From Phascolarctos cinereus (Eukaryota > Chordata > Mammalia > Diprotodontia > Phascolarctidae), in contig NW_018344038.1 in NCBI RefSeq assembly GCF_002099425.1, positions 248,001-312,000 of the forward strand: a stretch of DNA of 64,000 nucleotides, given 5' to 3'. Made by a program: the position numbers and the translations under genes. Below, in pieces: positions 51,862 through 63,429 of the stretch (positions are counted from its first letter, which is position 1; every line of letters begins with the position of its first letter). The notes beneath the pieces are model-generated. The model made no database searches. It was given only the letters and a program-made list of their open reading frames with translations, and was not told the origin of the DNA.

Positions 51862-52200
51862 CAATTAAGCAAACATTTATTAAGCGCTTACTATGTGCAA
51901 ATCACAGGGGTAGGTACAGAAGATCTAAAGACATAAATGAAACAGTCCCAGCCCTCAGTTCCCCTGAGGGGAATATAACATGTCCACAAGGAAGTTAAGG
52001 TAAAATATAAGCAAACTAATACAAAGTTGTTTCAAGGAGAGACTGACAATAACTGGGAGGATCAGAAAAGGCCTCTCAAAGGAAGTGATACCTGAGATGG
52101 GCTTTGAAAGAAGCTAGGGAATCTACAAGCCAAAGATGAGGAGGGTGTGCATTCCTAACATGGGAAGCAAGTGGTACAAAGGTACAAAGAGAGAATATGA
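51862..52200 (-). repeat. L2 LINE 3' region, long copy
   Basis: AAACATTTATTAAGCGCTTAC, AACAGTCCCAGCCCTCAG, GAAAAGGCCTCTCAAAGGAAG, TGATACCTGAGATGGGCTTTG and GAGGGTGTGCATTCCTAAC run from tail upstream. Confidence 0.85.
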
Positions 52201-52202
52201 AA

Positions 52203-52700
52203 TCAGTCACTCAATCAGCAAGCATTTATTAAGCACCTACAATCTTCCAATTAGTGTACTAGGTACTAGAAACAAGACAAAAATGAAAATAGTGCCTGCC
52301 CTCAAAAGGCTTACATTCTGCCAGGAGTGTAGCCAGTAGATATATAAACATATACAAAAAACATCAAAGTAACTTAGTAAGAAAAGGCACTAGCATCTGA
52401 GGAAATCATGAAAGATCTCATGTAGAAGGCTGAGCCTTCAAGGAAGTCAGGGATTCTAAGAGGTGGAAGTGAGAAGGAAAGGTGTCATTCCAAATACAAA
52501 GAGTTGGATTTCAGAGATTTGGTGCTGTACGGAAGGAATATAAAGGGAGCTAGTCTGGCTAGACTAGAAGGTGCACAGAAGGGACTAATATATAATAAGG
52601 CTGGAAAGGTAGGTTGGGGACAGCTTGTGAAGGAGAAACTCATCTAACTAGGCGACCATCTGGATTAGAATAGAGACCACCAAAAAGCATTTCTTGCTCT
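52203..52700 (-). repeat. L2 LINE 3' region, long copy
   Basis: CAGCAAGCATTTATTAAGCAC, TGCCTGCCCTCAAAAGGCTT, GATCTCATGTAGAAGGCTGAG and GAGCTAGTCTGGCTAGACT. It follows the previous L2 head to tail in the same orientation; the two are separate insertions, each with its own tail. Confidence 0.83.
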
Positions 52701-53614
52701 ACTTATTATATATGCATACCTTTATCATCCCTTTCTTGAATGGTGCTGTCAGTGTCATCATGGGAAATTAACCAGGGCTATACATGGGGTTCACTTTTGT
52801 TTTATGCCACATAAAGTCCAGAGAGTTATGGGGCAGTTAGTTGCAAGGTTGACTACCTGGGAGAGGAGGTATTATATGTTAGGTATTTTCAATTTATTGT
52901 AAATTTGTGAGCAGTGAGACTGGGTGGAAAAACAACACAGACAGCTTGAAATTGTGTCATAAATCTCTGTGAGGACTTGAATATTTACTGTCATCTCAAA
53001 TGAGTAATGTAGAGAGGGAGTAGCCTTAGCATCTTGAAGAGACAAAAATATGTGGGTTACACCCCCAGTCTTTTCTCTCAAAAAGATGAAACATCCTCAG
53101 AGAACCTTTGAAGATTATAGGCAAATTTGGGTCACTGATGTCTTCCAGAATAGTGCTAGCAAAATTCCTAACCATTAACAAGAGAGAACACTAGCTCTCT
53201 CACACTTGAATGTTAGCCCAGGTTGCTTCCTAAGCAATATTTCGTAATATTATTTTGTCTGTTCTTAGCAAATGACAAACACTACAGTTTGGCTATGAAG
53301 ATTCTTTGTAATATGGATTTCCTTGCAATTTCTCTTCTGTCAGAGTTGGAGAAGGGGAATTTAGATTATAGAATCCATTTAAAGTCTGAATTCCTTTGTT
53401 GCATCACATTTGATCACTTTATCTCCCAAGGCTTTCTCTAGTTGCCTTAGATTTTCCTGTAGTGTTGTATAAACCAAAGGGAGATTAAAATAAGACAAAG
53501 CCAGCTTTCCCTGGATTTTCCTCAGAAACAAAAGGGAGAGCCACTGGAACTGTGGTAAGGGTATTATTTTGGCTAATCCTTACCCATGAGGCAAAGCCCA
53601 TCTTTGACTTTGGC
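52701..53614. other. Unique sequence, nothing recognised
   Basis: Frames of 69-72 codons (52872-53081 minus, 53223-53441 plus) have no domain. No repeat is recognised over 0.9 kb. Confidence 0.45.
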
Positions 53615-53815
53615 CCTTTTCATTTATTTGTTGAGTGTCTACTACACAGACAACATTGTCTGTACCAAAGAGTGGGAATCATAGAAATAGATGGAAGTTA
53701 TAGTTCTTGCCCTTACAGAAATGAAAATCTGGATGGAGAATTCAGTGTTCTATGTACAGGATGCAATTAGATAACAATTATAATACAACATAAAGAAGGT
53801 ACAAGGGATATAGTG
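53615..53815 (-). repeat. L2 LINE tail, decayed
   Basis: CATTTATTTGTTGAGTGTCTACTACA, TCTTGCCCTTACAGAAATG and AGATAACAATTATAATACAAC. Confidence 0.6.
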
Positions 53816-54424
53816 TCTACCATCTGCAGCCCTAAAGAGACTCAGAATAAGTCAGAATGGGTTAGGGTTAATCAGGGCAGGGTACTTAAGGGATTTTAAG
53901 AGAAGTGAAAGAGGTGATTTGATAGAGAACATGGCAGATAGGAGCAGGGGCTGAAAGGAACTGATAGTGACTGGTTTGAAGGAGCAGTGTGTATCTATTT
54001 CTATGGATGGGTCATTTGCAGAGTGTTGTTAAGCTGGGGAATGCTAGAGTTGGAATGAGGCATTTGGATGTTCTAGCCAAGTTTGAAAGTCACACCCCTG
54101 GTGTGTTCCCATCTATTAGAGGTTGGAGCCTTCACTGCAACTCATACAATTTGACTTATTTCAAAATAAATAACTGTGCCATAGAGAATGGAATTTTCTG
54201 GCATTAAAAATATAAGCATTGTGATAAGTAATATTTTTACAGTATTCTTCATTGTGTCCTCCTGAACATTGTACCCTGAGCAGCTACCTACCTCACCTAC
54301 CCCTAGTCCAAAGTTCTTGGGACTGCTTGTGATGGGAATTATAATAATGCTTTTCATTTGTATAAAGCTTTTTGTTTTTTTAAAGTCCCAAATCCTTAAT
54401 CAAAATTCAGACTCACATCAGCTC
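53816..54424. other. Unique sequence, nothing recognised
   Basis: The first 150 bases could be a decayed upstream part of the L2. Short frames at 53989-54357 have no domain. Confidence 0.4.
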
Positions 54425-54692
54425 AGAGGTGAAAGGGACCACAGTGTTCAGCCAGTTTGACCTTAATCTAGATGAGAACCCTGTCTCCAACATTGTTAAA
54501 AGAAGTGGTCATTCAGGCCCCCTCCAGTGAGGGGAAACCTACTGCCTTCTGAAACAATCATTTATCCCTTTGGGAGCTTTAATTTTTAGGAAAGTTTTCT
54601 TAATATACAAGCCTAAATCTGGCCCTCACTCCCCAAACCAGCAGGAATGAACCATTATAGTACTGGTCCCTGGGGGAAAGAGTTCCACCTGA
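54425..54692 (-). repeat. L3/CR1 LINE 3' end
   Basis: GAGGTGAAAGGGACCACAGTG, CCTCCAGTGAGGGGAAACC, AATTTTTAGGAAAGTTTTCTTA and AAGCCTAAATCTGGCCCTCA. Confidence 0.75.
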
Positions 54693-55924
54693 TTCCATTA
54701 TAATACATCCTACAAGGATGGCCAGTTGGCAGACTTAGAGGCACACAAGGGGGAGATGTCTGTGCCTCAAAACCATGCTTATAGTGAATTAATTAATGAA
54801 TTAATTTAAATGTTCTGAGGTGCACATTAAAGTAGTTACCAAGAAGTTATCATGACCTAGTTCATGACTCTCAAATCTGAATTGTGGCTGATTTATTTTA
54901 GAAGATTGGAAAGCTACTGTTCAAAAGGTGTTGCTCCTGTGCTTTGAAAATTGAAGGAAGGCTGAACAGACAATTCAAATACCTTGCTGTTTGAGATGTT
55001 CCCATCACAGTTTATGCAGGAGAGGAAGTGCAATCACTGCTTTCATCATCATCCAAGGTGGCCCATTGCCAGTAACAGAAAGCACACTCCATTCTGCCAC
55101 TCTAGTAAGAATGGAGGGCTTTGATAAACTTTCCTCTTAGGAAATATAATCTTCTCACTTTCTGATCTAAGCCCTTGATATGGGTTCTGGGAGAGAGAAG
55201 AGGAGGGGAGAGTGACACAGAGGTGGTAGAGAATGACAAGGGAGTGACATTCTACTGTGAAAATTGCAGCTCTGGTTCTAGAATTCTGCTCCCAGCAAAT
55301 TCTTCACACTTTTTCTAGGTTCCTTCAGCACAAGAGTGAGGGTCCTCGCTTCTTCTATCCATGGACATAAAAACCAGTTTATTGAGTGTTATGATAAGTA
55401 TCCTTAAATGGAATTCAACACACAAATGAAACTCCCAAGAGCTGCCCTAAGGGAGCCTGAAACTGATATATATGCATACTTAGAAGGACTGAATGGGGTG
55501 GTTGGGTAGACTGCATAATGGTTGGACGCTAGAAAGATATTAATGAAGGAGCTCTATTCCCTGCCTGTAACCTGAAGCTGCCTGTCAACAGAACAAGTCA
55601 GAGAGTTTGCAGGCACACACTGAGTTCCTTATGTAAGGAGGATCACACTCAATTTTTGTCTTTGCAGAATTCCACTCTGTGTAATTATTCTTTTGATCAT
55701 GGTATACATGAAAAGAGGAGCAACTGGGTATGAATCATGTCTTTGTTTCACTTAGAATTAGCAACTGGGACAGGGTAAGGAGTCTGGGAGAACTGCTGGT
55801 CTGAGAAAGGGGTCGGACTCTGAGATGGCTCCTCCAATTTTAATTAGCAAGGCACTTCTCCAAAGATGGTGCCCTCAGAGCAAGCAGTTCTCTCTGGAGC
55901 CTGTGCTTTATCATTAGTTTGCTC
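54693..55924. other. Repeat-poor block
   Basis: About 1.2 kb with no recognised repeat or coding feature. GATAAACTTTCC, GTTTATGCAGG and similar motifs occur but prove nothing. Confidence 0.45.
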
Positions 55925-56400
55925 AAAATCCTCTGGCTTGTAGTTAAAGCCCTTCCTGAACTAGCCTCTTCCTACCTTTCCAGTATTCTTACACCTCACA
56001 CCCCTCCATATATTCTGTGAGCTGGTGACACTGGCCTTTTTGCTCTTCCTCAAACATAATACTCCACCTCCAACTCTGAGCCTTTTCACTCACTCTCCCT
56101 CATGCTTGGAATATCCTCCCTCCTGACGTCTGCCTCCAGGCTTCCTTGAAGACTGAGCTCAAATCTCACCTTGGCAGGAGGCCTTCCTCAGCCCCCCACC
56201 CTTACAGCTGTGCTTTCCTATCATTACCTCTGTTTTACATTGTATGTCTTACATGTGCCAAAGTTATTTGCTTATTTCTTCCCCATTAGAATATGAACTT
56301 CTTGAGGGCAGGAACTAGTTTTGCCTTTCTTTTTTGTCCCCAGTGCTTATCAAAGTGCCTGGTACATAGTATGAATTGCATAAATTTTTGATGAAGATGG
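55925..56400 (+). repeat. L2 LINE 3' region, long copy
   Basis: CAAAATCCTCTGGCTTGTAGTT, CTAGCCTCTTCCTACCTTTCC, ATGCTTGGAATATCCTCCCT, ACTGAGCTCAAATCTCACCTT, CTTGAGGGCAGGAACTAG and AGTGCCTGGTACATAGTATG trace the L2 3' end over almost 480 bases. Confidence 0.9.
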
Positions 56401-56964
56401 TAATGATGATTATAAAATCTTCAAAACCCAATTGTACCTATTGTACATTGAGTTGCTAAGTGATATCATCAATGCATGAATGCTCAATAAATCATATTAG
56501 TACTTTGGCTTTACTCTGGCATTGAAAATGTTTCAGCAGCCTGTACTTACATGTTTTTCACACTTAGCCTCCACCTACATTACAAGCAAAAATGTCATTT
56601 CAGACAACAGCAATAGGGGGAGGGGGGACCAAGGGAGGTGGCTTTGTAGCTACATTAAAGTCACCCACATGAGAATCCTCTAACTGCTCTTTCAATGGCC
56701 TGTAGTATGATTCAGGTCAATAGGACAAAAGACATGACCTTGAACATTCTTAGACTATCCCCCATGTGAGCTTATGCTGAGGTTTTATCACAGATGAAAT
56801 CAGAGATGGGGAAGTTGTGCATCTTTGTAGCTTTAGCATAAATCAAAAGTGGCTATAAATAAGGATTTGATCTGCTGCCTTAAACACATTTCATAAACAA
56901 AGTGGGGAATTCCCACCACTCATGCAAATTCAAGAGATGGAAACCCATCTATGACCTGGAAGAT
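56401..56964. other. Unique sequence, nothing recognised
   Basis: No feature is recognised. Confidence 0.45.
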
Positions 56965-57170
56965 CATAAGACCATAGAATTAGGGATTTACAGCATCATC
57001 AAGTCTCAGCTCCTCATTTTACAGATGGAGAAATCGAAGATCAGCTCAGCTCAGCTTAAGCGATTTACTCAGAGTCCTACAGATAGTAGGTGTTTATAGC
57101 AGGATTTGAACCCAGGTCTATCCTGACTCTAAGTCCAGTGCCTTCTCCACTACACTATGCTGCCTCTATA
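56965..57170 (-). repeat. MIR3/Ther2 SINE, near full length
   Basis: CATAAGACCATAGAATTAGGG, TCATTTTACAGATGGAGAAA, GGATTTGAACCCAGGTCTATC and TCCACTACACTATGCTGCC. It has a small AGCTC duplication at 57041-57055. Confidence 0.85.
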
Positions 57171-57189
57171 AGTAGAGGGAACTGTCAAT

Positions 57190-57297
57190 GGCAATTAAAG
57201 TTAAATGATTTGCCAAGGGTTCCATGTCGATTAAGAACTGAGACTTGAACCCAGGAATTCCTGACTCCAAATCTAGCATTCTCTCCTTTTTGCCAAA
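57190..57297 (-). repeat. MIR/MIR3 core and head fragment
   Basis: GTTAAATGATTTGCCAAGGG, GAGACTTGAACCCAGGAATTC and CTGACTCCAAATCTAGCATT. Confidence 0.75.
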
Positions 57298-57309
57298 TTG
57301 CCTTTCTGT

Positions 57310-57417
57310 GACTTAGTACCTGTGTCACCTACTGTGGGCAAGGCATAGTCTCTCTGCTTCTTCATTTCCAGATGTACAGAAAGACTAGATGGTTTCTGAA
57401 GGCCAATCTTAATAATT
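57310..57417 (+). repeat. MIR3 fragment
   Basis: ACTTAGTACCTGTGTCACCT, CTGCTTCTTCATTTCCAGATG and GACTAGATGGTTTCTGAAGG. Confidence 0.6.
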
Positions 57418-57683
57418 GGAGAGGAGGGGGACAAAGTGTTGAAGTTGAATAATGAAATTCAAGTGTGAAAATTCATGAGAGAAGTATAAAGAGATGAAAA
57501 TACAAGGAAACTTTCATATGGCCTTAGTATGTTATTGGCAATTGGATTCACTTACGTGGGATATACCAACTAGAGTGAAATTTTAGTTTCACTAAGGAAC
57601 CATTTTTTAAAAGGTTCAAGTTGGACAATTAAAATATCTGAGAAAGTTTGTTTGGAAATGTGTTGTTTTCAAATGTCTCCTCA

Positions 57684-57727
<44 letters not shown>

Positions 57728-57847
57728 AGTGCAAGGGCAAAATGATCTTGCTTTCACGGGACATCATTTAAAATATATTTTAATACTTGAAGGACATGAA
57801 GTGTTTCTTTGCTAACACATTAGTTATTTTTATAGAAGCTCAGAATG
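57418..57847. other. Unique sequence with (TG)19
   Basis: An uninterrupted TG run lies at 57687-57724. Nothing else is recognised. Confidence 0.5.
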
Positions 57848-58045
57848 TAAAAGTTTAAAGAGATCTTAGAGATCCTTCTAATCCAACTCCATCTGCTTTA
57901 CAAAAAAGGAAACTTAGATTTACAGAGGGGAAGTGACTTACCCAGAGTCACACAGGTAGTAAGTAGTAAAGATTCAAGCCCTTGTCTTCAGACTCTGCTG
58001 ACTTTTACATCCAGTGCCCTTTCCACTACATTGCCTGGCTTTCCC
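57848..58045 (-). repeat. MIR3/Ther2 SINE, near full length
   Basis: AGATCTTAGAGATCCTTCTAA, GACTTACCCAGAGTCACACAG and GCCCTTTCCACTACATTGCC. Confidence 0.84.
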
Positions 58046-58111
58046 AGTGGGGGTATGGGGTGTGAGAAGTGAATTTACATTTATATTACATTAAATGGTA
58101 GCACCTGGATT

Positions 58112-58318
58112 TGGGAGGCACCTTAGAGTACTGGTACAGTCAAAGGGACCTGACTAGCTAGCCATTTAATCCTGAACAAGACACTTATCCTCTGCCAGCC
58201 TCAGTTTCCCTCATTTGTAAAATGGGATAAGATCACAAGGGTAGCCCTTCTTTTAGGGGCTTGCTTTGAGGCTCAGACAAGTGCTTTGCAAACTTTAAAA
58301 TTTGTTATTGCAATACTG
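58112..58318 (+). repeat. MIR SINE
   Basis: TCCTGAACAAGACACTTATCC, CCTCAGTTTCCCTCATTTGTA and AGTGCTTTGCAAACTTTAAAA. Confidence 0.78.
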
Positions 58319-58392
58319 GAATTGTCAGAAACAAACTTGACATCTTTTAATGTGGATTTATTATTTATTTTGTTCCTTTTGTGTTATGTGGA

Positions 58393-58462
58393 CAGCAATC
58401 AATCAATTAATAAACACTTATTACATGCCTACTATGTGCTAAGCTCTGGAGGGCAGAGTTAG
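58393..58462 (-). repeat. L2 LINE tail
   Basis: CAATCAATCAATTAATAAAC, CATGCCTACTATGTGCTAAG and CTCTGGAGGGCAG. Confidence 0.82.
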
Positions 58463-61002
58463 TTACATCCAAACCAAACTAGATGACATAGAACAATGAA
58501 TAATCTTTTTTAAAAGTAGATTCTGGTATATTGGGGATCAATGGTCATTTCCAAATGAGACCAGCCTCATCCATCCATCCACATCAAAACAGCACAGCGA
58601 CTTGAGCAGTTAGGTAGACTTAGATGTGGAGACATTTAATGCTCCACCATGGTACAATCACTTCTGTCAGACCTTGTTAAAGTACAACAACCATTTGGTG
58701 CTCTGTAAAATGTAAATACATCCCAGGTACTTGTTCTTTTTCCTACGGTGCTGAACTTTCAGAAAAGTGTTATTATTAGACAAGCTAGGAAAGGGTTAAA
58801 ACCATCAGACTGGGGGAGGGGTGAGGGTAAAGGGGATCTCATTTTTAGTTCAGCTTCCTCTGGAAGAGGAAGAAGCAATTTTTAGGCAGAGGAATAAATG
58901 ACTCGAGGCCTGTCCCTTCCTCTACTTCTCCTAAGCAGTTGGTACATTGCAGGCAGAAGAGTGTCTGAATTCCTCACTGCTGCATGCTTTCAGACCATTT
59001 AAGAGCCACTTGGAGCTTTTTTTCTCACAGTCCAAACATCTGGGTCTTCCTATTTGTTGAGCTGTAGTCAACACCAGGACCCGGCCTGAGGGCTGATGAG
59101 AAAAAGCTGGTGGTTACATCGGGTGATAGCCCTTGCTTGTGTTTGTGCAGACAGCTGCTATCGCACACTTGTGCATAATATACCCAGAGCTTTAATTTGA
59201 GAGACACCTCCTGCCTCAGTGCATGGCACTGTTACCCCCAACCCCCTCCTGTTTGCTTAGAGCAGGCCTCCCTCCCTGGCCAGGAAGTAACAGCCTTTTA
59301 AGGCTTGCAAGCCCTGCCTGACAGCAAGACTCCCTCTGCCTCCCATTCTCTCCCTCTGCTTCCTTCTGATTGGCCCTGAGGCTAGAAGCCGCTTCTGCCT
59401 GCGAATGTTAGCATTTTAAAAATGTCTTCTTTTGTCAGCTTGAGATTTTCCAGAATTTAAAAGCGGAAAGAAGGAGTAGGGTACAAGGAAGCTATTAAAG
59501 ACATATTAAATAAACTCTACAGGGGGAAAGTGTGTTTAATTGAAAACTGTGCACTTTTTTTTCCAAGGGAAGTATTGGTGATTATTATTATTTTAACAAA
59601 GAAGTTTTTTGTGTTTTTTTTTTTGGTTGGGGTCCTGAACTAGAGAAGCAGATGTTTAAAAGGATGGACAGGAAGCAGCTCTGACAAATGAAAGGATTTT
59701 TGATTGAATTCATGAGCTGAAGTATCCTGCCAGTAATTCATTCAACCTTAGGCTACATAAAAGAAAAAGCCCATAATATTGAGGTTCAATCACCTTGCTT
59801 TTAACATAAAACTGAATTGGGCTTGTTGTTAATGCCTCAGGTGAAAAGGAATGAATCCTTCCAAGCTCTTTTTGAGCTCATTGTGTGTCTGTGTGTATGG
59901 TTTAAAAAAAAAAGTTTCATAACCCCCTTCTTCCCTCCCCGCTTCTGTGTTTGTATTTCCAAAGGATACCCCTTATTATCTGAGTATGTTAAAATGCCTA
60001 TGAACTCCCTAGGGCACTGTTTTGCCATATCTTATGAGCAGGTGCAGGAGGATTTCTTGAGCTTAAATGAAAAGCACCAAACAAAACAGGTTCTTAAAAA
60101 TGAAACAGCCGTGTTTCCTACCCTCCCTCTCATAATATTGAGGAAGACTTTTCTTCCCTTGCTCGCCTCATTTGGAGATTTGGCCACTCCTTTTTCTTAA
60201 TGAGTTTGGTTTGTTTACAGCCTTAAGAAAATTTGGTCACTAACAATCCACTCTTAGCACACTCCCCCACTTTCTCAGCCTAATGATTTCACAACTGGAA
60301 TCCTTGCGAAACAGGGCTAAACAAGGTGGGGGGTGGGGTAAGAAGCATGAGAGGGAGGGAATCCCTGGAGAAGTTTTAGGTTTTTATTTTTTCTCCCTCT
60401 CATTTTTTTTAACTTCACAATAAACAGTTCCAAAAGGACTCGATGAAAAAAGATATTATCCCTTGCATGAACATTATGCACAAAGTCCTCCCCTCCCCTC
60501 AGCCTTTTTTACTAGCTGAATCTTTAGAATTTTGAACCTATCCATTAAAAAAAAAAGAGCAATCACTATATTCTGAACAATCCTTCTTTACTCTGTACAG
60601 AAACTCTATCATCAACTCACTTGGTCTACTTAAGTTCACTTAAAGTCCCTATCACTTTGACCTTGCTTCAAGCCCTATCTTAATTTTCTGCCTAGTGGGA
60701 CACTTATCCAGATATAAATGCCAGTCAGTAAACCAAAATGAATCACGGTCCAAAAAACCAAAACACACAGAATTTCAGTTGGCTGAACTTTGGACCAAAC
60801 CAGACTTAACCATCCTATCACCTTTTTTTTTTCCCCCTGAGCCAATGTGTCTTCTCAATCACACTTCATGAATCAATTCAAACTTGAACTGAACTTAGAT
60901 ACTTTCCAAAATGATTGAAATAGACCTAAACATATACATCAATATATTTTTCAAACCAAATTGGTTTATCAAGTGCTTTGAATCTCTGTGCTCCTACCGT
61001 AA
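58463..61002. other. Longest repeat-free block (2.5 kb)
   Basis: No SINE, LINE, DNA element or microsatellite is recognised here, unlike the rest of the window. 59220-59400 is GC-richer than its surroundings and holds an inverted CCAAT box (GATTGGCCC, 59368). A 127-codon frame lies at 59817-60200 (MGLLLMPQVKRNESFQALFE...), with no domain known to me. Low repeat density over 2.5 kb fits a regulatory cluster or an unannotated exon, but sequence alone does not show which. Confidence 0.5.
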
Positions 61003-61004
61003 AG

Positions 61005-61143
61005 CAGACTGAGAGCTGGAAGGGACCGTATGGTTCATCTAGCCCAATCCATTCAGTTTACAGATGAGGAAACTGAGACACAGAGAGTAAGTAATTTACC
61101 CAAGGTAGTATGTGGCAGAATTCCTAATCCAACATTCTTGGCA
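61005..61143 (-). repeat. MIR3/Ther2 SINE
   Basis: GAGAGCTGGAAGGGACCGTA, ACAGATGAGGAAACTGAGACA and AGTAATTTACCCAAGGTAGT. Confidence 0.83.
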
Positions 61144-61149
61144 CAGACC

Positions 61150-61265
61150 AAATAATAATGACTCACATTTTCATTGTTCTTTATGTACATCATCTCATAT
61201 TGTCCCATTTGAGCCAAACAATTGACCTGTGAGACAGTGAATGTTATTGAGGTCAAACAGGGAAG
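61150..61265 (-). repeat. MIR end fragment
   Basis: ATAATAATGACTCACATTTTC, TGTACATCATCTCATATTGTC and CCTGTGAGACAGTGAATG. Confidence 0.55.
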
Positions 61266-61329
61266 GGAAGGCAACTATTACCCCCCCCAAACACCCAAGT
61301 TCAGAGGTACTCTATGAGTCTACATTCTT

Positions 61330-61692
61330 AAAACTACAGCTCAGCTGAGAGGGAAGGAGTAGGGGAGGGTTTTAGGTGTGAGAAGCTTAAGAATGAAGAG
61401 CAGGTTTAGAAAACTTCCATGGGTGGTGAGAAAGGGAATCAATTAAGGAAGAATATAAGACCTGTCTTGCTTCACTGACCCACTGAAGTTGGATAAAGTC
61501 ACTTTCGCCTCCATTTAGTAGCTGGTGAGAAGGAACAGAGGATTGGGATGGTAGCGTCATCCAGGGCTGAGATTTGGCAAGGAGTAAGTAGCAATAGGAC
61601 AAAGAGTTGAAGGATTCAAGAGTAGAGGATGGTTATAGGGCTGAGATAGCTAATTATAGGATCAAAATTGGAAAGAGGGGCAGGGATGGGGG
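61330..61692. repeat. Unidentified repeat R2, copy 2
   Basis: Its last 85 bases align with 24862-24945. Upstream it has AAAACTTCCATGGGTGGTGAG, TTGGATAAAGTCACTTTCGCC and GGATTGGGATGGTAGCGTCA. It therefore shows the left part of an element whose right part is seen at 24.9-25.5 kb. Confidence 0.45.
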
Positions 61693-61799
61693 AAATGGAA
61701 ATCAGTGGTTTCTGGGTGTCATGACAGTCTCTCCCTTGCTCTGCCTCCCCCCACCTCTGCCTGCCACTGCATATCTCTTCTGGCTTACTTGGAATATTA

Positions 61800-61900
61800 A
61801 ATTACTTGTCCATAGACATAGATAAAAAGGATCTCCTACAGAATGCATAGAGCGAAGATTTGAATGCAGATCTTCTGCTGCCTCTCTGTTAGACTCAACA
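61800..61900 (-). repeat. MIR-type SINE fragment
   Basis: AATTACTTGTCCATAGACATA, CGAAGATTTGAATGCAGATC and TTCTGCTGCCTCTC. Confidence 0.55.
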
Positions 61901-62009
61901 CTGAATCGGATAGTTTTTTTCTTATATGCACCCTCTCCCATTCCTCCAAAAAGGATTTCCATTAGATAGGAAATAAAAATGTGACAAGATTCACATTTAG
62001 GCTTGATGT

Positions 62010-62190
62010 AAATCAAATCAATAAGTATTTATTAAGTGTTTAATATGTGCCAGGCACTGCATAAAAGCACTGGGAGTACAAAAAAAGGCAAAAAAATAGT
62101 CCCTGCCCTCAAGAAGCTTACATTCTAATGGAGGAGACAATGGGGGGGGGAACTATGTGCATACAAGATACAAGGAAACATTTTGTAACA
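62010..62190 (-). repeat. L2 LINE tail
   Basis: AATCAATAAGTATTTATTAAG, ATGTGCCAGGCACTGCATAA, CCCTGCCCTCAAGAAGCTTA and ATTCTAATGGAGGAGACAAT. Confidence 0.87.
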
Positions 62191-62194
62191 ATTG

Positions 62195-62460
62195 CACTTA
62201 TCCAAAAGTGAAATGGAATACCTCTGGAAATAATGGGTTCTCTTCATTGTTGTTATTGTTGAGTTGTTTTCAGTTGTGTCCAACTCTTTGTGACACCATT
62301 TGGGATTTTCCTGGCAAAGATATTGGAGTAGTTTGCCATTTCCTTCTTCATTACAGGCCTTCAAACAAAAGCTGGACTAAACTTGTTAAAGGCATTCTTG
62401 ATCAGGTAGGGCTAGATGGCTTCTGAAATCCCTTCTGACACTGAAGTTTTGTGATTTCCT
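62195..62460 (+). repeat. L3/CR1 LINE 3' end, split by MAR1
   Basis: CTTATCCAAAAGTGAAATGG and TAATGGGTTCTCTTCATT lie before the insertion. CAGGCCTTCAAACAAAAGCTGG, CTAGATGGCTTCTGAAATCCC and TTCTGACACTGAAG lie after it. Confidence 0.82.
62249..62344 (-). repeat. MAR1 tail inserted in L3
   Basis: GTTGTTATTGTTGAGTTGTTTTCAGTTGTG, CAACTCTTTGTGACACCATTT and GATATTGGAGTAGTTTGCC are the MAR1 tail only. Perfect 8-bp duplications TCTTCATT lie at 62241-62248 and 62345-62352, so this is a 5'-truncated insertion. Confidence 0.87.
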
Positions 62461-63429
62461 GCCCAAAGGAGTCCATTTGGTCTAACTTAAGAGTTTGAAA
62501 GACTGAATTCTGGAACTGGAGATAGCCATTTTCCTTACAGAACTACAGAAAAATGTCTTATTTGCATCAGTGCTAGTGTGGACGAGCCTCCTGAAAATAT
62601 TTTTTAAAAAAAACAAAAAAACTATTTTTCTGAATACAGTGTTGATTTTTAAAAGACCCTCAATCATTCCAATTAATTTTAAACCTTGCATCCCATAATA
62701 ACAATGAGAATATGTACACTTGTTTGGTTGAGTAAAATGCCTGCTTCAGTTTGAGAAATGTGATTTAGTTCATTCTGCTGGACTGCATTTAGTGATTATT
62801 ATATATTAAAGAGTTATTTCACGAGCATTAGACATCTTAAACATATATACACTACACATATGTATGTTTTTTTTTGTTTCTGTGTGTATGGATAGGGAGT
62901 CTGTGCTTTTGAAATCAGATTTATGGTTACTTTGAGGTTCAACAAGACTTTTCAATTTTTCATACTACATATCACCTTTTCCTTGATAACCTTCATCTGA
63001 GAAGAAAACTGATTTGTATATCTGAGCATTATTTGTGAGCATTGCCAAGATTATAATGTGGTAATTGAATTTAAAATTGAGCAGTACCAATACATTGTGA
63101 AAAAAATAACACATCCACTATATACATATACAAATCTATACATAAAACAGATATAGATATAGGAAATACAAACAGTTTGCCAACTTTTCTAGAATATTCT
63201 GAAAAGCGGTATCTCCTATTCTCTGTACTGGGGAAAACTTCTATTTAAAAAAAAGGTCTTAATTATGAAATTAAAGATCTAATCCAATTTTCCACATGCT
63301 TTGTTTTAATGGCAGTGTCAGTCAGTTGGGAAATAGGCCCTAGTGTTCAGACACTAAATTAAAATTTTGTGTAGCCAGAAAGAGTTAATATTTGTCCATG
63401 AGCTGCCAACCATGATGATTGTTTCTAAA
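62461..63429. other. Unique AT-rich sequence
   Basis: No repeat is recognised over nearly 1 kb. A 69-codon minus frame at 62482-62691 has no domain. Confidence 0.45.

Noticed and set aside
59220-59400. Possible CpG-island promoter
   Set aside because: The stretch is GC-richer than its surroundings but has very few CpG pairs, and one CCAAT box is not enough.
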